Of a stretch of DNA of 29,135 bases, positions 1 to 7,488 are shown one piece after another; the first letter of the stretch is position 1, and each line of letters begins with the position of its first letter. Where the stretch lies: NCBI GenBank assembly GCA_964518645.1, contig CAZFGL010000013.1, positions 1 through 29,135 of the forward strand, read 5' to 3'. The stretch is from HGM13006 sp964518645. Lineage in GTDB: Bacteria; Bacillota; Clostridia; Oscillospirales; Oscillospiraceae. A program made the translations under genes and the position numbers. The notes below the pieces were generated by a model, which saw only the letters and a program-made list of their open reading frames with translations, did not search any database and was not told the DNA's origin.

Positions 1-603
1 GGACTGGTATACGGGCTTAATGTCGTCCAGGGTCATATCGTAAGCGGCCAGAACGTCGATGGTGTTGTAGTAGGTGCCGGAGCCAACGTCGCCAACGCAT
101 ACGGACTTGCCCTTCAGGTCAGCAACAGAGGTGATAGCGGAATCAACGGTGACGATCTGAACGGTCTCGGCGTACAGAGCGCCCACAACGCGGAAGGAGG
201 TAATTGCACCGGAATCAGCAAAGGTGTTGGTGCCGTTATAAGCATAGGTCATAACATCGGACTGAACAGTAGCCAGCTGATAAACATTGTCATTCATGGA
301 TACCAGATTGTCCTTGGAACCGCCGGTGGAGACCACATTGATGGCGATGCCGGAATTCTGGTTGACATAGTTGCCTACAACGCCACCGAAGGCGTAATAG
401 GTGCCGGACTCGCCGCCGGTGCCCATGGTGAGGGAAGCGGTTACGTCGGAAGTTGCAACTTCCTCGACAGAGCCGGTCTCGGTTGCGGGGGTGGAATCAA
501 CAGCTGCTGCAGGATTTTCTGCAATGGAAGGGGCTTCGCCACAGCCGGCAAACATACCGAGAACCATGACGGTGGCGAGAACAAGTGCGAGAAGCTTTTT
601 CAT
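1..603 (-). CDS. TAXI-family TRAP transporter solute-binding lipoprotein (3' end outside window)
   Basis: This is the periplasm-equivalent (surface lipoprotein) binding component of a tripartite ATP-independent transporter; the TAXI family typically binds dicarboxylates or amino acids such as glutamate, but the ligand cannot be read here. The first 201 residues are present and the frame runs off base 1. An N-terminal signal (MKKLLALVLATVMVLG) ends in a lipobox-like FAGC with Cys21. A Ser/Thr/Glu/Ala-rich linker follows, then the typical TAXI opening: MGTGGESGTYYAFGG, a VSTGGSKDNL stretch and VGDVGSGTYYN. The start ATG has an AGGAGG ribosome site 7 bases upstream (611-616) and a good promoter at 655-683. 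The fused membrane subunit gene, if linked, would lie before base 1. Confidence 0.9.
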   Translation of the reverse strand, partial: MKKLLALVLATVMVLGMFAGCGEAPSIAENPAAAVDSTPATETGSVEEVATSDVTASLTMGTGGESGTYYAFGGVVGNYVNQNSGIAINVVSTGGSKDNLVSMNDNVYQLATVQSDVMTYAYNGTNTFADSGAITSFRVVGALYAETVQIVTVDSAITSVADLKGKSVCVGDVGSGTYYNTIDVLAAYDMTLDDIKPVYQS

Positions 604-654
604 GATTGTTCCTCCTAATAATTTTCTTGCATATAGGATGCGTTGTTGGGTATC

Positions 655-683
655 ATTATACACCACGATTCTTTACATTGCAA
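655..683 (-). promoter_or_regulatory. Vegetative promoter for the TAXI lipoprotein gene
   Basis: On the minus strand, -35 TTGCAA (683-678), a 17-base spacer and a perfect -10 TATAAT (660-655). The predicted start near 648 gives a leader of about 45 bases. Confidence 0.75.
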
Positions 684-933
684 GAGTAAAGTGCTAACTT
701 GCAAAAGATATTTTGTTTTTTGGCAAAGTTTCGTGCTTTTCACGGGATTTATGAAACGACCGGAGATATTTATTCAAAAAATGAAGGTTTATGTGCATAT
801 TTATAGGGGGCTACGGTTGTTTTATTCCGGCGGTCTGATTTTCTGGCAGGGCTGGGGCACAAGGGGTGGTGGATTCCCTTTGAATTTTATGAAAAAATCC
901 GCTACTTGTTGTAGTTTTTTGTGTGCAAAATAC
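684..933. other. AT-rich divergent intergenic region
   Basis: The 436-base gap between the TAXI gene and the signal peptidase gene holds two outward-facing promoters at its ends (655-683 minus, 934-962 plus) and the lepB leader. The middle is AT-rich. Open frames here lack ribosome sites and recognisable composition. I see no RNA gene or repeat in it. Confidence 0.5.
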
Positions 934-962
934 TTGATTTCATTTTAGAATGGTGATATTAT
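934..962 (+). promoter_or_regulatory. Candidate promoter of the pilus operon
   Basis: TTGATT (934-939), 17-base spacer, TATTAT (957-962). It is the best SigA-like match upstream of the signal peptidase gene and would give a leader of about 70 bases that contains an inverted repeat (991-1016). Confidence 0.5.
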
Positions 963-990
963 TCTTCATAAGAGTTAAGAAATGGAATAT

Positions 991-1016
991 ATACCGTGTG
1001 TTTTACTGTACGGTAT
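991..1016 (+). repeat. Inverted repeat in the pilus operon leader
   Basis: Perfect 7-base arms ATACCGT (991-997) and ACGGTAT (1010-1016) separated by 12 bases, between the promoter and the first gene. It could be an operator or an RNA hairpin. It is not a terminator, since no T-run follows. Confidence 0.5.
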
Positions 1017-1039
1017 TATGATTCGTGGCAGGGTTTTAT

Positions 1040-1618
1040 ATGAAAAAAAAGTTGGAACTGCCCACCGCCAGCCAGCTTGAAGCGGAAGTGAACCGGGTGA
1101 AATACCGCTCCCGCTATCGCAGTGTGATGCGGAGCACCATTTATACACTGGTCGTGGTTGCGGCCATTGCGGTGCTGGTTGCTACCATCTGGCTGCCTGT
1201 CCTTCAGATTTACGGTTCCTCCATGACCCCAACGGTGAATGAAGGAAATATCGTCTTTTCCCTGAAGGGTGCAGAGTTTGAGCAGGGGGATCTGGTGGCC
1301 TTTTATCTGGGCAACAAGATTCTGGTGAAACGGTGTATTGCCGGGCCGGGGCAGTGGGTAGATATAGATGCAGACGGAAATGTCTATGTGGACGGCGAAC
1401 TGCTGGATGAGCCTTATTTAACGGAAAAGTCTCTGGGCGACTGTAATATTGATCTTCCTTATCAGGTGCCGGATAACCGCTACTTCTGTATGGGTGACCA
1501 CCGTTCCACTTCGGTGGATTCCCGACATACGGAGGTCGGCTGTGTTTCTGAGGAACAGATCGTGGGCAAGATCGCCTTTCGGGTGTGGCCTCTGCTGGAG
1601 GCCGGGCCACTGAGCTGA
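1040..1618 (+). CDS. lepB: Type I signal peptidase, first gene of the pilus operon
   Basis: This membrane serine protease removes signal peptides from exported proteins; its place before two pilin genes suggests it serves them. It has 192 residues: a basic N-terminus, one membrane segment (about 35-53), catalytic Ser61 in YGSSMTP, catalytic Lys97 in ILVKRCIAGPG, and the conserved box MGDHRSTSVDSR (151-162). Both dyad residues are present, unlike the SipA-type pilus proteins of some streptococci, which lack them. I chose ATG 1040 because a CAGGG element sits just upstream; an in-frame GTG at 1025 has no ribosome site. Vegetative SPase I genes look the same, so a general secretion role cannot be excluded. 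Confidence 0.9.
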   Translation: MKKKLELPTASQLEAEVNRVKYRSRYRSVMRSTIYTLVVVAAIAVLVATIWLPVLQIYGSSMTPTVNEGNIVFSLKGAEFEQGDLVAFYLGNKILVKRCIAGPGQWVDIDADGNVYVDGELLDEPYLTEKSLGDCNIDLPYQVPDNRYFCMGDHRSTSVDSRHTEVGCVSEEQIVGKIAFRVWPLLEAGPLS

Positions 1619-1750
1619 TTTGTTATATTTAATGTGTATAGAGGCCGGAGTTGGCTGCGGGGAGTGGCGACATCCGGACGATATAAAAGACTGTGCTGCG
1701 GGATTCCCAAGGTACAGAACAAAAATCTTTTAGGAAAGAAAGGGTTTTAA

Positions 1751-3193
1751 ATGAAGCACACAAAGAAAATCGTATGTCTCCTGCTGGTGATGGCCATGAT
1801 GTTCAGCCTGAGCGTTACGGCTTTCGCTGTTGAAGGCACCAACGACAATAACGGTAAGATCACCATTGACAACGCCGTTGTTGGACAGACCTACACCCTG
1901 TATCAGATTCTGGTACTGGAAAGCTACAACACTGCAACAGATTCATATTCCTATAAGGCTGCTGATGGTTGGGCTGACTGGCTTGCAACGCAGAAAACCT
2001 ATGTAACCATTGATGATCAGGGCTATGTGACCTGGGTTAAGGATGCTGATGCTGCTGAATTTGCCAAGGCTGCACAGGAGCATGCTGCTACACTTTCTAC
2101 CAATCAGGGATCTGAGAAGGCCGAGACAACTACCGTTGAATTTACGGGCCTGAACCTTGGCTACTATCTGGTGGACTCCACCCTGGGTACCGTCTGCTCT
2201 CTGGATACCACCAATCCTGAGGTAATCATCAAGGAAAAGAGCGGTGTTCCCACGAACGAAAAGAAAGTGGAAGAGGATTCCGATAACCAGTATGGTGAAA
2301 CGAACGACGCTGATTTTACACAGACCGTGAACTTCAAGAGCACCATCGTTGCACAGGCCGGTGCCCAGAACTATGTGTTCCACGATAAAATGTCTGCCGG
2401 CCTGACATTCGGCTCTGTTACCGGTATCACCCTGAATGGCAATGCCGTTGCAGCAGAAAACTATACTGTCAAAACAACTGATTTAACGGACGACTGCACC
2501 TTTGAGGTTGTGTTTAAACAGGACTTCTGTGATACCCTGAAGGCAAACGATGAGATCGTAATCTCCTATACTGCTACCCTGAATAAAAATGCGGTGGTTG
2601 GCCTCAAAGGTAACCCCAACGAAAGCAAGCTGGAGTACGGCGAACAGGTGAATGATGGCCACGGCACTTTCACCCCGGAGAGCGAGACCACTACATACAC
2701 CTGGGACATGGAAGTCCTGAAGTATGCAAATGATGACGAGAAAGCCCCTCTGGCTGACGCTGAGTTCGTTCTGCTCAATAAGGATAAGACAAAGGTTGCA
2801 ACCTTCGACGGAGGAAAGTTTAATGGCTGGGTAGATGTTCCTTCTGACGAGAAAACATGGGATGACGCATCCAAGCTGACGACCGGCGATGATGGTAAGA
2901 TCCATATTGATGGTCTTGACGCTGACACCTACTATCTCCGTGAGATTAAGGCACCCGCAGGCTTTAACATTCTCAGTGAAGATGAGGAAGCAGTGATCAA
3001 GGGCGCTACCGCCGGAGAAGATGACCAGCTGACCTATGAGACCCTTGTGGTCAAGATCAACAACAATTCCGGCACTGAGCTGCCCTCCACCGGTGGCAGA
3101 GGCACTGAGATCTTCTATATCGTTGGTGCCGTTCTGGTTCTGGGCGCAGCAGTTCTGCTGATCACCAGAAAGCGCATGGCTGCCAGAGGCTGA
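1751..3193 (+). CDS. Major (backbone) pilin, LPXTG-anchored, SpaA/FimA-like
   Basis: The protein is a predicted covalently polymerised pilus shaft subunit of 480 residues. It has a signal peptide with cleavage after AFA (about residue 26) and an N-terminal domain. A fimbrial isopeptide-formation D2-type domain follows (roughly 165-310; NYVFHDKMSAGLTF and GNPNESKLEYG are typical). Next is a C-terminal SpaA/CnaB-like domain with an E-box, YYLREIKAPAGF (Glu398), for an internal Lys-Asn/Asp isopeptide bond. A sorting signal ends it: LPSTG at 444-448, a hydrophobic stretch and a basic tail. The pilin-motif lysine used for polymerisation is probably in the NEKKVEE stretch near residue 170, an inference. 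The ribosome site is AGGAAAG/AAAGGG before ATG 1751. A strong hairpin without a T-run follows the gene (3218-3242). Confidence 0.92.
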   Translation: MKHTKKIVCLLLVMAMMFSLSVTAFAVEGTNDNNGKITIDNAVVGQTYTLYQILVLESYNTATDSYSYKAADGWADWLATQKTYVTIDDQGYVTWVKDADAAEFAKAAQEHAATLSTNQGSEKAETTTVEFTGLNLGYYLVDSTLGTVCSLDTTNPEVIIKEKSGVPTNEKKVEEDSDNQYGETNDADFTQTVNFKSTIVAQAGAQNYVFHDKMSAGLTFGSVTGITLNGNAVAAENYTVKTTDLTDDCTFEVVFKQDFCDTLKANDEIVISYTATLNKNAVVGLKGNPNESKLEYGEQVNDGHGTFTPESETTTYTWDMEVLKYANDDEKAPLADAEFVLLNKDKTKVATFDGGKFNGWVDVPSDEKTWDDASKLTTGDDGKIHIDGLDADTYYLREIKAPAGFNILSEDEEAVIKGATAGEDDQLTYETLVVKINNNSGTELPSTGGRGTEIFYIVGAVLVLGAAVLLITRKRMAARG

Positions 3194-3217
3194 TGAAACT
3201 GAATCAATCCGCTGAAA

Positions 3218-3242
3218 GCCGGAGAGGGACTCCCTCTCCGGC
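3218..3242 (+). other. Intra-operon hairpin after the major pilin gene
   Basis: A perfect 11-base stem, GCCGGAGAGGG (3218-3228) with CCCTCTCCGGC (3232-3242), and a 3-base loop. No T-run follows, so it is unlikely to stop transcription fully. It may protect the 3' end of pilin mRNA and so set a high pilin-to-sortase ratio. Confidence 0.7.
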
Positions 3243-3265
3243 CTCAGTGGCAAGGAGAGTCCCAC

Positions 3266-4090
3266 ATGAAGAAGAAAAAAACCGCTTTTGTCAATATGCT
3301 GTTGGTTTTGGTGCTTCTCGTGGGGTTGTCCCTGCTGCTGTATCCAAGTTTCAGTGATTACTGGAACTCCCTGCACCAGACCCGGGCGATTTCTGATTAT
3401 GCCGAGCAGGTGGCGAATCTGGATGACGTTCAGTATGACGATTATATGAATGCGGCCCGGGACTATAACCGGGAACTTTCCGGGCGACTGACGGCCTTTG
3501 CCCTTACGGAGGAGCAGAAGTCAGATTATGAGACCCTGCTGGATGTTTCCGGGCTGGGGGTCATGGGCTATATTGAGATTCCGGAGATCGACTGTTCTCT
3601 GCCCATTTACCACGGCACCAACGAAGCTGTGCTTCAGGTTGCCATCGGCCATCTGGAGTGGTCCAGCCTCCCAGTGGGGGGACTTGGAACCCACTGTGTA
3701 CTCTCCGGTCACCGGGGACTGCCCAGTGCAAAGCTTTTTACCAATCTGGACAAGCTCCGGGAGGGGGATATTTTCCTGCTCCGGGTTCTGGATGAGGTCT
3801 TGACTTATGAGGTGGATCAGATTCTGATCGTGGAGCCTCAGGATACGGATGCCCTTCGGATTGAAGAGGGGAAGGACTATTGTACTCTGGTTACCTGCAC
3901 CCCTTACGGCATCAATTCTCACCGGCTCCTTGTGCGTGGACACCGGATTGAAAACATTGAGTCCTCCAAATCCATCCGCATTACCGCCGATGCAATGCAG
4001 ATCGAGCCACTGCTGGTTGCACCCTTTGCAGCCATTCCGCTGCTGCTGATTTTGCTGATTATTCTTCTGATCCCCAAAAAACCGAGATAA
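3266..4090 (+). CDS. Class C sortase (pilin polymerase)
   Basis: The enzyme is a membrane transpeptidase that cleaves LPXTG pilins and joins them to the next subunit. It has 274 residues: N-terminal membrane segment (about 8-26), the class C block GVMGYIEIPEIDCSLPIYHGT (about 98-118), His149 in LSGHRGLP, Cys211 in TLVTCTPYG, Arg220 in NSHRLLVRGHR, and a second membrane segment near the C-terminus (about 250-269). The two membrane segments and TCTPYG motif are class C marks. The usual Asp-Pro-aromatic lid motif ahead of the catalytic domain is not seen. GGAGAG precedes ATG 3266, and the stop codon shares a base with an upstream in-frame ATG of the next gene. Confidence 0.93.
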   Translation: MKKKKTAFVNMLLVLVLLVGLSLLLYPSFSDYWNSLHQTRAISDYAEQVANLDDVQYDDYMNAARDYNRELSGRLTAFALTEEQKSDYETLLDVSGLGVMGYIEIPEIDCSLPIYHGTNEAVLQVAIGHLEWSSLPVGGLGTHCVLSGHRGLPSAKLFTNLDKLREGDIFLLRVLDEVLTYEVDQILIVEPQDTDALRIEEGKDYCTLVTCTPYGINSHRLLVRGHRIENIESSKSIRITADAMQIEPLLVAPFAAIPLLLILLIILLIPKKPR

Positions 4091-4107
4091 TGAGGGAGGT
4101 AGTGACC

Positions 4108-5043
4108 TTGAAGAGGTATAAAAACCGACTGTGTTATATACTTGTGCTGCTTTGTCTGATGACAACGGCTGTGTTTGCAGCGGGGAATATTGATCTGAAC
4201 AATGATGTGACCCTGAAGGTCTCTGCCGTTTTTGGAAAAAAGCCTGTGTCCGGGATGCAGTTTGATGCTTACCTGATCTCCAACGTGGACGACTGTGGTG
4301 AGCTGACTGTTCTGGATCGCTACGAGGCCTATGCCGGGGAACTGGACATCCGTGGAAAACAGGACGAGGCGTGGCAGGAGATGGCGTCCAAACTGGAACG
4401 TGAGATCCTGCTGAGCGAAGACGTTAAGCCCACCCGGACTGCTCTGACGGATCAGGATGGCATTGCAGCCTTTATGGATATTCCTATGGGCCTGTATCTG
4501 GTGATTGGTAACGGCGTTGAACGGGATGGTTATGTATATACCACCGCCCCCTTCTTTGTGATGCTTCCAGAGCAGGATCTGACCAGTAACACATGGAACT
4601 ATCAGGTCTTTGCCAACGCAAAGCCGGAACAGAACCCGGTGGTGCAGGATTATAAGGTTCTGAAAATCTGGAAGGACGAATGTCACAAGTCTCAGAGACC
4701 GAAATCCATTCAGATCCAGCTGGTGTGTGACGGCGAGCCGTATGGAGATCCGGTGACCCTGCCGGAAAACGGCCGTTGGGAGCACACCTGGGAGAATCTT
4801 GACGTGAACCATAAATGGACGGTTACGGAAGCTGCCCCTGAGGGATATAAGACCCCGGAGGTGGAGCAGAATGGAAACCAGTTTATTGTCACCAATACAT
4901 GCAGTAAGACAACCACATCCAATAACCCCAATCTGCCCCAGACCGGGCAGCTGTGGTGGCCTGTGCCGGTGCTGCTGTGTGCAGGGCTGTTTCTGGTGGT
5001 TGTTGGGCTGATTCGCAGGAGAGGTTCAGAGCGTGAAAACTAA
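4108..5043 (+). CDS. Ancillary pilin, LPXTG-anchored, Cna_B domain
   Basis: This is a predicted minor pilus subunit (base or tip adhesin), 311 residues from the chosen start. It has a signal peptide (cleavage after VFA, about residue 24), an N-terminal pilin-like domain containing the phrase GLYLVIGNG, and a Cna_B-type domain (about 170-262, VLKIWKDE through WTVTEAAPEGYKTP to FIVTNT). The sorting signal LPQTG is at 276-280, with a membrane segment and a basic tail. The start is probably TTG 4108: GGGAGG at 4094-4099 lies 8 bases before it, and MKRYKNRLCY makes a normal signal peptide. The frame is also open from ATG 4090, which overlaps the sortase stop but has no proper ribosome site. The 3' end overlaps the next gene by 11 bases. 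Confidence 0.85.
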   Translation: MKRYKNRLCYILVLLCLMTTAVFAAGNIDLNNDVTLKVSAVFGKKPVSGMQFDAYLISNVDDCGELTVLDRYEAYAGELDIRGKQDEAWQEMASKLEREILLSEDVKPTRTALTDQDGIAAFMDIPMGLYLVIGNGVERDGYVYTTAPFFVMLPEQDLTSNTWNYQVFANAKPEQNPVVQDYKVLKIWKDECHKSQRPKSIQIQLVCDGEPYGDPVTLPENGRWEHTWENLDVNHKWTVTEAAPEGYKTPEVEQNGNQFIVTNTCSKTTTSNNPNLPQTGQLWWPVPVLLCAGLFLVVVGLIRRRGSEREN

Positions 5044-5677
5044 AGGATCCATATGTATTGTAACAGGGCTGCTGCTGATTGCAGCGGCCCTCTTTTTTAC
5101 CGGGCGGAATCTGTACGACAATGCCACCGCTGAGCGTGCCGCAGAGAATGCCGGGGTGCAGCTTGAGACCATGATCGGAGATCATACCCGTGACGGGGCG
5201 CAGCCCACAGCAGGGGTGGAAGCTTCCGGGGAAAACGGGGTCTACGTTCCGGAACTTCCGGATTATGTGAAGAATCCGGAGATGGAAATGCCGGTGCTTG
5301 AGGTGGAAGGAGTTCCCTATATAGGCATGCTGTATATTCCGGCATTGGATTTGGAACTGCCGGTTGCTGCCCAGTGGGATTATCCCACGCTGGATATTGC
5401 GCCCTGCCGTTACAGCGGTTCGGCGTATTTAAATAATATGGTCATATGCGCCCACAACTACAGCTCCTTCTTCTCCGGGATCAAAAACCTGAATCAGGGG
5501 GATCAGGTGCTGTTTGTGGACGGGGACGGGAACCGGTTTACCTATCAGGTGATCGGGAAGGAGACCCTACAGCCCCGGGATACCCAGTATATGACCGAAG
5601 GCGACTGGGACTTGACCCTGTTTACCTGTACCGTGGGTGGACAGAGCCGGGTGACGGTGCGCTGTGAACTTCTGTAA
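5033..5677 (+). CDS. Second sortase of the pilus operon (class uncertain)
   Basis: A second, shorter transpeptidase of 214 residues, with one N-terminal membrane segment (about 7-23), a linker, and a catalytic core from YIGMLYIPALDLELPV. The likely triad is His141 (VICAHNYSS), Cys199 (LTLFTCTVGG) and Arg206. It lacks the C-terminal membrane segment and the TCTPYG motif of class C, so it is more likely class B/D/E-like. A housekeeping or pilus-anchoring role, attaching the finished fibre or the ancillary pilin to peptidoglycan, is inferred from position only. The start is GTG 5033, with AGGAGAGG at about 5018-5025; it overlaps the ancillary pilin by 11 bases, suggesting coupling. It is the last gene before the terminator. 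Confidence 0.85.
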   Translation: MKTKGSICIVTGLLLIAAALFFTGRNLYDNATAERAAENAGVQLETMIGDHTRDGAQPTAGVEASGENGVYVPELPDYVKNPEMEMPVLEVEGVPYIGMLYIPALDLELPVAAQWDYPTLDIAPCRYSGSAYLNNMVICAHNYSSFFSGIKNLNQGDQVLFVDGDGNRFTYQVIGKETLQPRDTQYMTEGDWDLTLFTCTVGGQSRVTVRCELL

Positions 5678-5683
5678 AGAAAC

Positions 5684-5719
5684 AGTCCGGAAACGTAGAA
5701 TGTTTCCGGACTATTTTTA
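5684..5719 (+). terminator. Intrinsic terminator of the pilus operon
   Basis: Perfect 11-base stem AGTCCGGAAAC (5684-5694) and GTTTCCGGACT (5702-5712), 7-base loop, then ATTTTTA. It also abuts the stop codon of the convergent DUF378 gene and may act on both strands. Confidence 0.9.
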
Positions 5720-5938
5720 TCCAAATTGATGATTGGTCTCGTCTGAGCCAAAGGGCCGATCCTTGAACAACAGGCTGATACACCAGATTCCGGCCAGCCC
5801 CACCAGCGTGTATACGATTCGGCTGAGAATGGCACCCTGCCCGCCGAACAGCCAGGCCACCAGATCGAACTGAAAAATCCCCACCAGCGCCCAGTTCAGG
5901 GCACCCACAATGGTCAGAAGCAGTGCGGTAGTATCCAT
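5717..5938 (-). CDS. DUF378 family small membrane protein (YuzA-like)
   Basis: 73 residues with two membrane segments. The sequence has the family look: an N-terminal TIVGALNWALVGIFQFDLVAWLFG stretch (given here only as landmarks: GALNW, LVG, FDLVAWLFG), then IVYTLVGLAGIW. The function of the family is unknown. I chose ATG 5938 because GGAGGG (5946-5951) is 7 bases upstream; an ATG 15 bases earlier overlaps that site. A TATACT -10-like element lies at 5959-5964, but its -35 is poor. It follows the capA-like gene on the same strand after 64 bases. Confidence 0.8.
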   Translation of the reverse strand: MDTTALLLTIVGALNWALVGIFQFDLVAWLFGGQGAILSRIVYTLVGLAGIWCISLLFKDRPFGSDETNHQFG

Positions 5939-6002
5939 TAAAGATCCCTCCATGTAACAGTATATGGGTATTATGGGGCATCTTTTCGATATTTATACAC
6001 CG

Positions 6003-7289
6003 TTAAGGGCCTTCGATGGGGCCGTTTTCCTGAATTTCTGCCCAGAGTGCCTTGAAATCCTCCGGCATGCATGCTTCCCGGATGTGGGTCATGGCCATTT
6101 CTTCGGTGTAATCCTCCAGTCTCAGGGTGTGGAAGATATAACCTGTGCCAACTGTGCCACCGCTCTGGATCCATGTTACAAGGGGAGAGAGGGAATAATC
6201 GGACACATAGGTTCCGGTTCCGTCCTTTGTGATGGTGACCTGCGCCAGTCCGCCCAGCATATTTACGGTGTCCTTCTGGCTGGATACAAAGTTTCCGAGG
6301 GAGTAGAAAATCGGCATTTTGTTTCCGTCCGTACCGGTGTATGTATCGGTGGGCTGCACCGAGTGGGAGTGGGTGCCGATCACCAGTCCAACGTGGTTGT
6401 CTGCAAAGAACTGGGCCCATGCCTTCTGATTCTCGTTGGGGGTCAGGGCATCCTCGTCTCCCTCGTGCATAAATACAATGATAAAATCTGCCAGCTCCTG
6501 AGCCTGCTCCAGCTGGGCTTTGATTCTGGGTTTGTTTTCCTCCCAGAGAAAATCAATGGTGTATTCCTCTTCGGGAATCGAGGCATTTACTCCGTAGGTA
6601 TAATTGAACATGGCGATTTTAATGCCCTTTTTCTCGATTATGGGGATGGTATCCGCATCTGCCTGAGAGCCGTGAATGCCCAGTACCGTGACTTCCGGAT
6701 GGGATTTCCAGGCTTCCAGCGTGTCATTGATACCGGTCATGAGCTTGTCATAGGTGTGATTGGAGGCGTGGCATACCACGTCAAAGCCCACTTTGGCAAG
6801 GGAATCGGCCATTTCCGTGGGGGTGCCGAACATGGGATAGTTGCTGTATTCCGCCGGATCTTTTACATAGATCGTCTCCTGCTGGATGCAGGCAATGTCC
6901 GCTGCGGCGATCTCGTTTTGCATATAGGAATATATGTCTGTGAAATCATAGCTGTCGTCCGCCTGCTGGCCGTACTCGATCAGGGTGCTGTGGATCAGAT
7001 TATCCCCCACTGCAATCAAACTGATGGAAGTTGGGGTGATCTCCGGGGAGGGAGAGGGAGAAGCAATCACCGGGGATGGGCTGGGGGAAGGGACTGCATC
7101 CTCGGTGCTGCCACCGAAAATGAGCCGGAAGGGCAGGAAAATCAGAAACACCGCAAAAACCAGAACCGCAATTGCGGAAAAACCCAGTGCGCCCAGAATG
7201 GAGAAACGGCGAATGTCATAACGGAGCTTCTTCTGGGCACGGGTCAGAGGTTTCTTTTTTCTTTGTGGAGTCTGGGGATTTTGAGCCAT
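6003..7289 (-). CDS. CapA-like (PGA_cap) membrane-anchored metallophosphatase
   Basis: 428 residues. A basic N-terminus precedes one membrane segment (about 30-58). A Pro/Ser linker (PSPSPSP repeated, about 67-85) leads to an extracellular calcineurin-like domain of the poly-gamma-glutamate capsule CapA family. Visible motifs: AVGDNLIH (93-100), CHASNHTYD, FMHEGDED with the downstream PNENQ, and IGTHSHSVQP near the expected metal sites. The usual HWGxE is replaced by HEGDED. No capB, capC or capE lies nearby, so a capsule role is not supported; cell-envelope phosphoesterase is a safer description. The start is ATG 7289, with GAGGTG 6 bases upstream; a GTG 9 bases earlier lies inside that site. 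The promoter is at 7316-7344. Confidence 0.85.
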   Translation of the reverse strand: MAQNPQTPQRKKKPLTRAQKKLRYDIRRFSILGALGFSAIAVLVFAVFLIFLPFRLIFGGSTEDAVPSPSPSPVIASPSPSPEITPTSISLIAVGDNLIHSTLIEYGQQADDSYDFTDIYSYMQNEIAAADIACIQQETIYVKDPAEYSNYPMFGTPTEMADSLAKVGFDVVCHASNHTYDKLMTGINDTLEAWKSHPEVTVLGIHGSQADADTIPIIEKKGIKIAMFNYTYGVNASIPEEEYTIDFLWEENKPRIKAQLEQAQELADFIIVFMHEGDEDALTPNENQKAWAQFFADNHVGLVIGTHSHSVQPTDTYTGTDGNKMPIFYSLGNFVSSQKDTVNMLGGLAQVTITKDGTGTYVSDYSLSPLVTWIQSGGTVGTGYIFHTLRLEDYTEEMAMTHIREACMPEDFKALWAEIQENGPIEGP

Positions 7290-7315
7290 GAGGGGCACCT
7301 CACTTTCATATTTAT

Positions 7316-7344
7316 ACTATACTCCACCTTTTTTCAGAGGGCAA
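7316..7344 (-). promoter_or_regulatory. Promoter of the CapA-like gene
   Basis: Minus strand: TTGCCC (7344-7339), 17-base spacer, TATAGT (7321-7316). It gives a leader of about 20 bases. Confidence 0.65.
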
Positions 7345-7451
7345 GAAAAAGATTATATTTCGGAATAAAAATAATAAAAAAGTAAGTTTTTCATGCAAAA
7401 CCCGGCAAAAATGAAGATGAAAAATCACTTCCATATTGCTGATTTGTGGAG

Positions 7452-7457
7452 TATAAT
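7452..7457 (+). promoter_or_regulatory. Possible -10 box of the lrp-aminotransferase operon
   Basis: A perfect TATAAT 32 bases before the start codon. The -35 at the right distance (TTCCAT, 7429-7434) is weak. Confidence 0.4.
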
Positions 7458-7488
7458 AAGCAGGAATTCTAATTTGGAGGCGTCAATT

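Noticed and set aside
643..948. 101-residue open frame in the first intergenic region
   Set aside because: No ribosome site, mixed composition, and it covers the minus-strand promoter at 655-683.
1619..1750. Separate promoter for the major pilin
   Set aside because: TATAAA at 1682-1687 has no acceptable -35. The gap holds no terminator, so read-through from lepB is the simpler view.
7035..7095. Short GA-rich repeat pattern as a possible DNA repeat
   Set aside because: It is the coding sequence for the Pro/Ser linker of the CapA-like protein (PSPSPSP type), not an independent repeat.
5964..7385. 473-residue open frame on the plus strand
   Set aside because: It lies antisense to the CapA-like gene, whose motifs, promoter and ribosome site are clear. 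Its own product shows no recognisable domain and it has no ribosome site.
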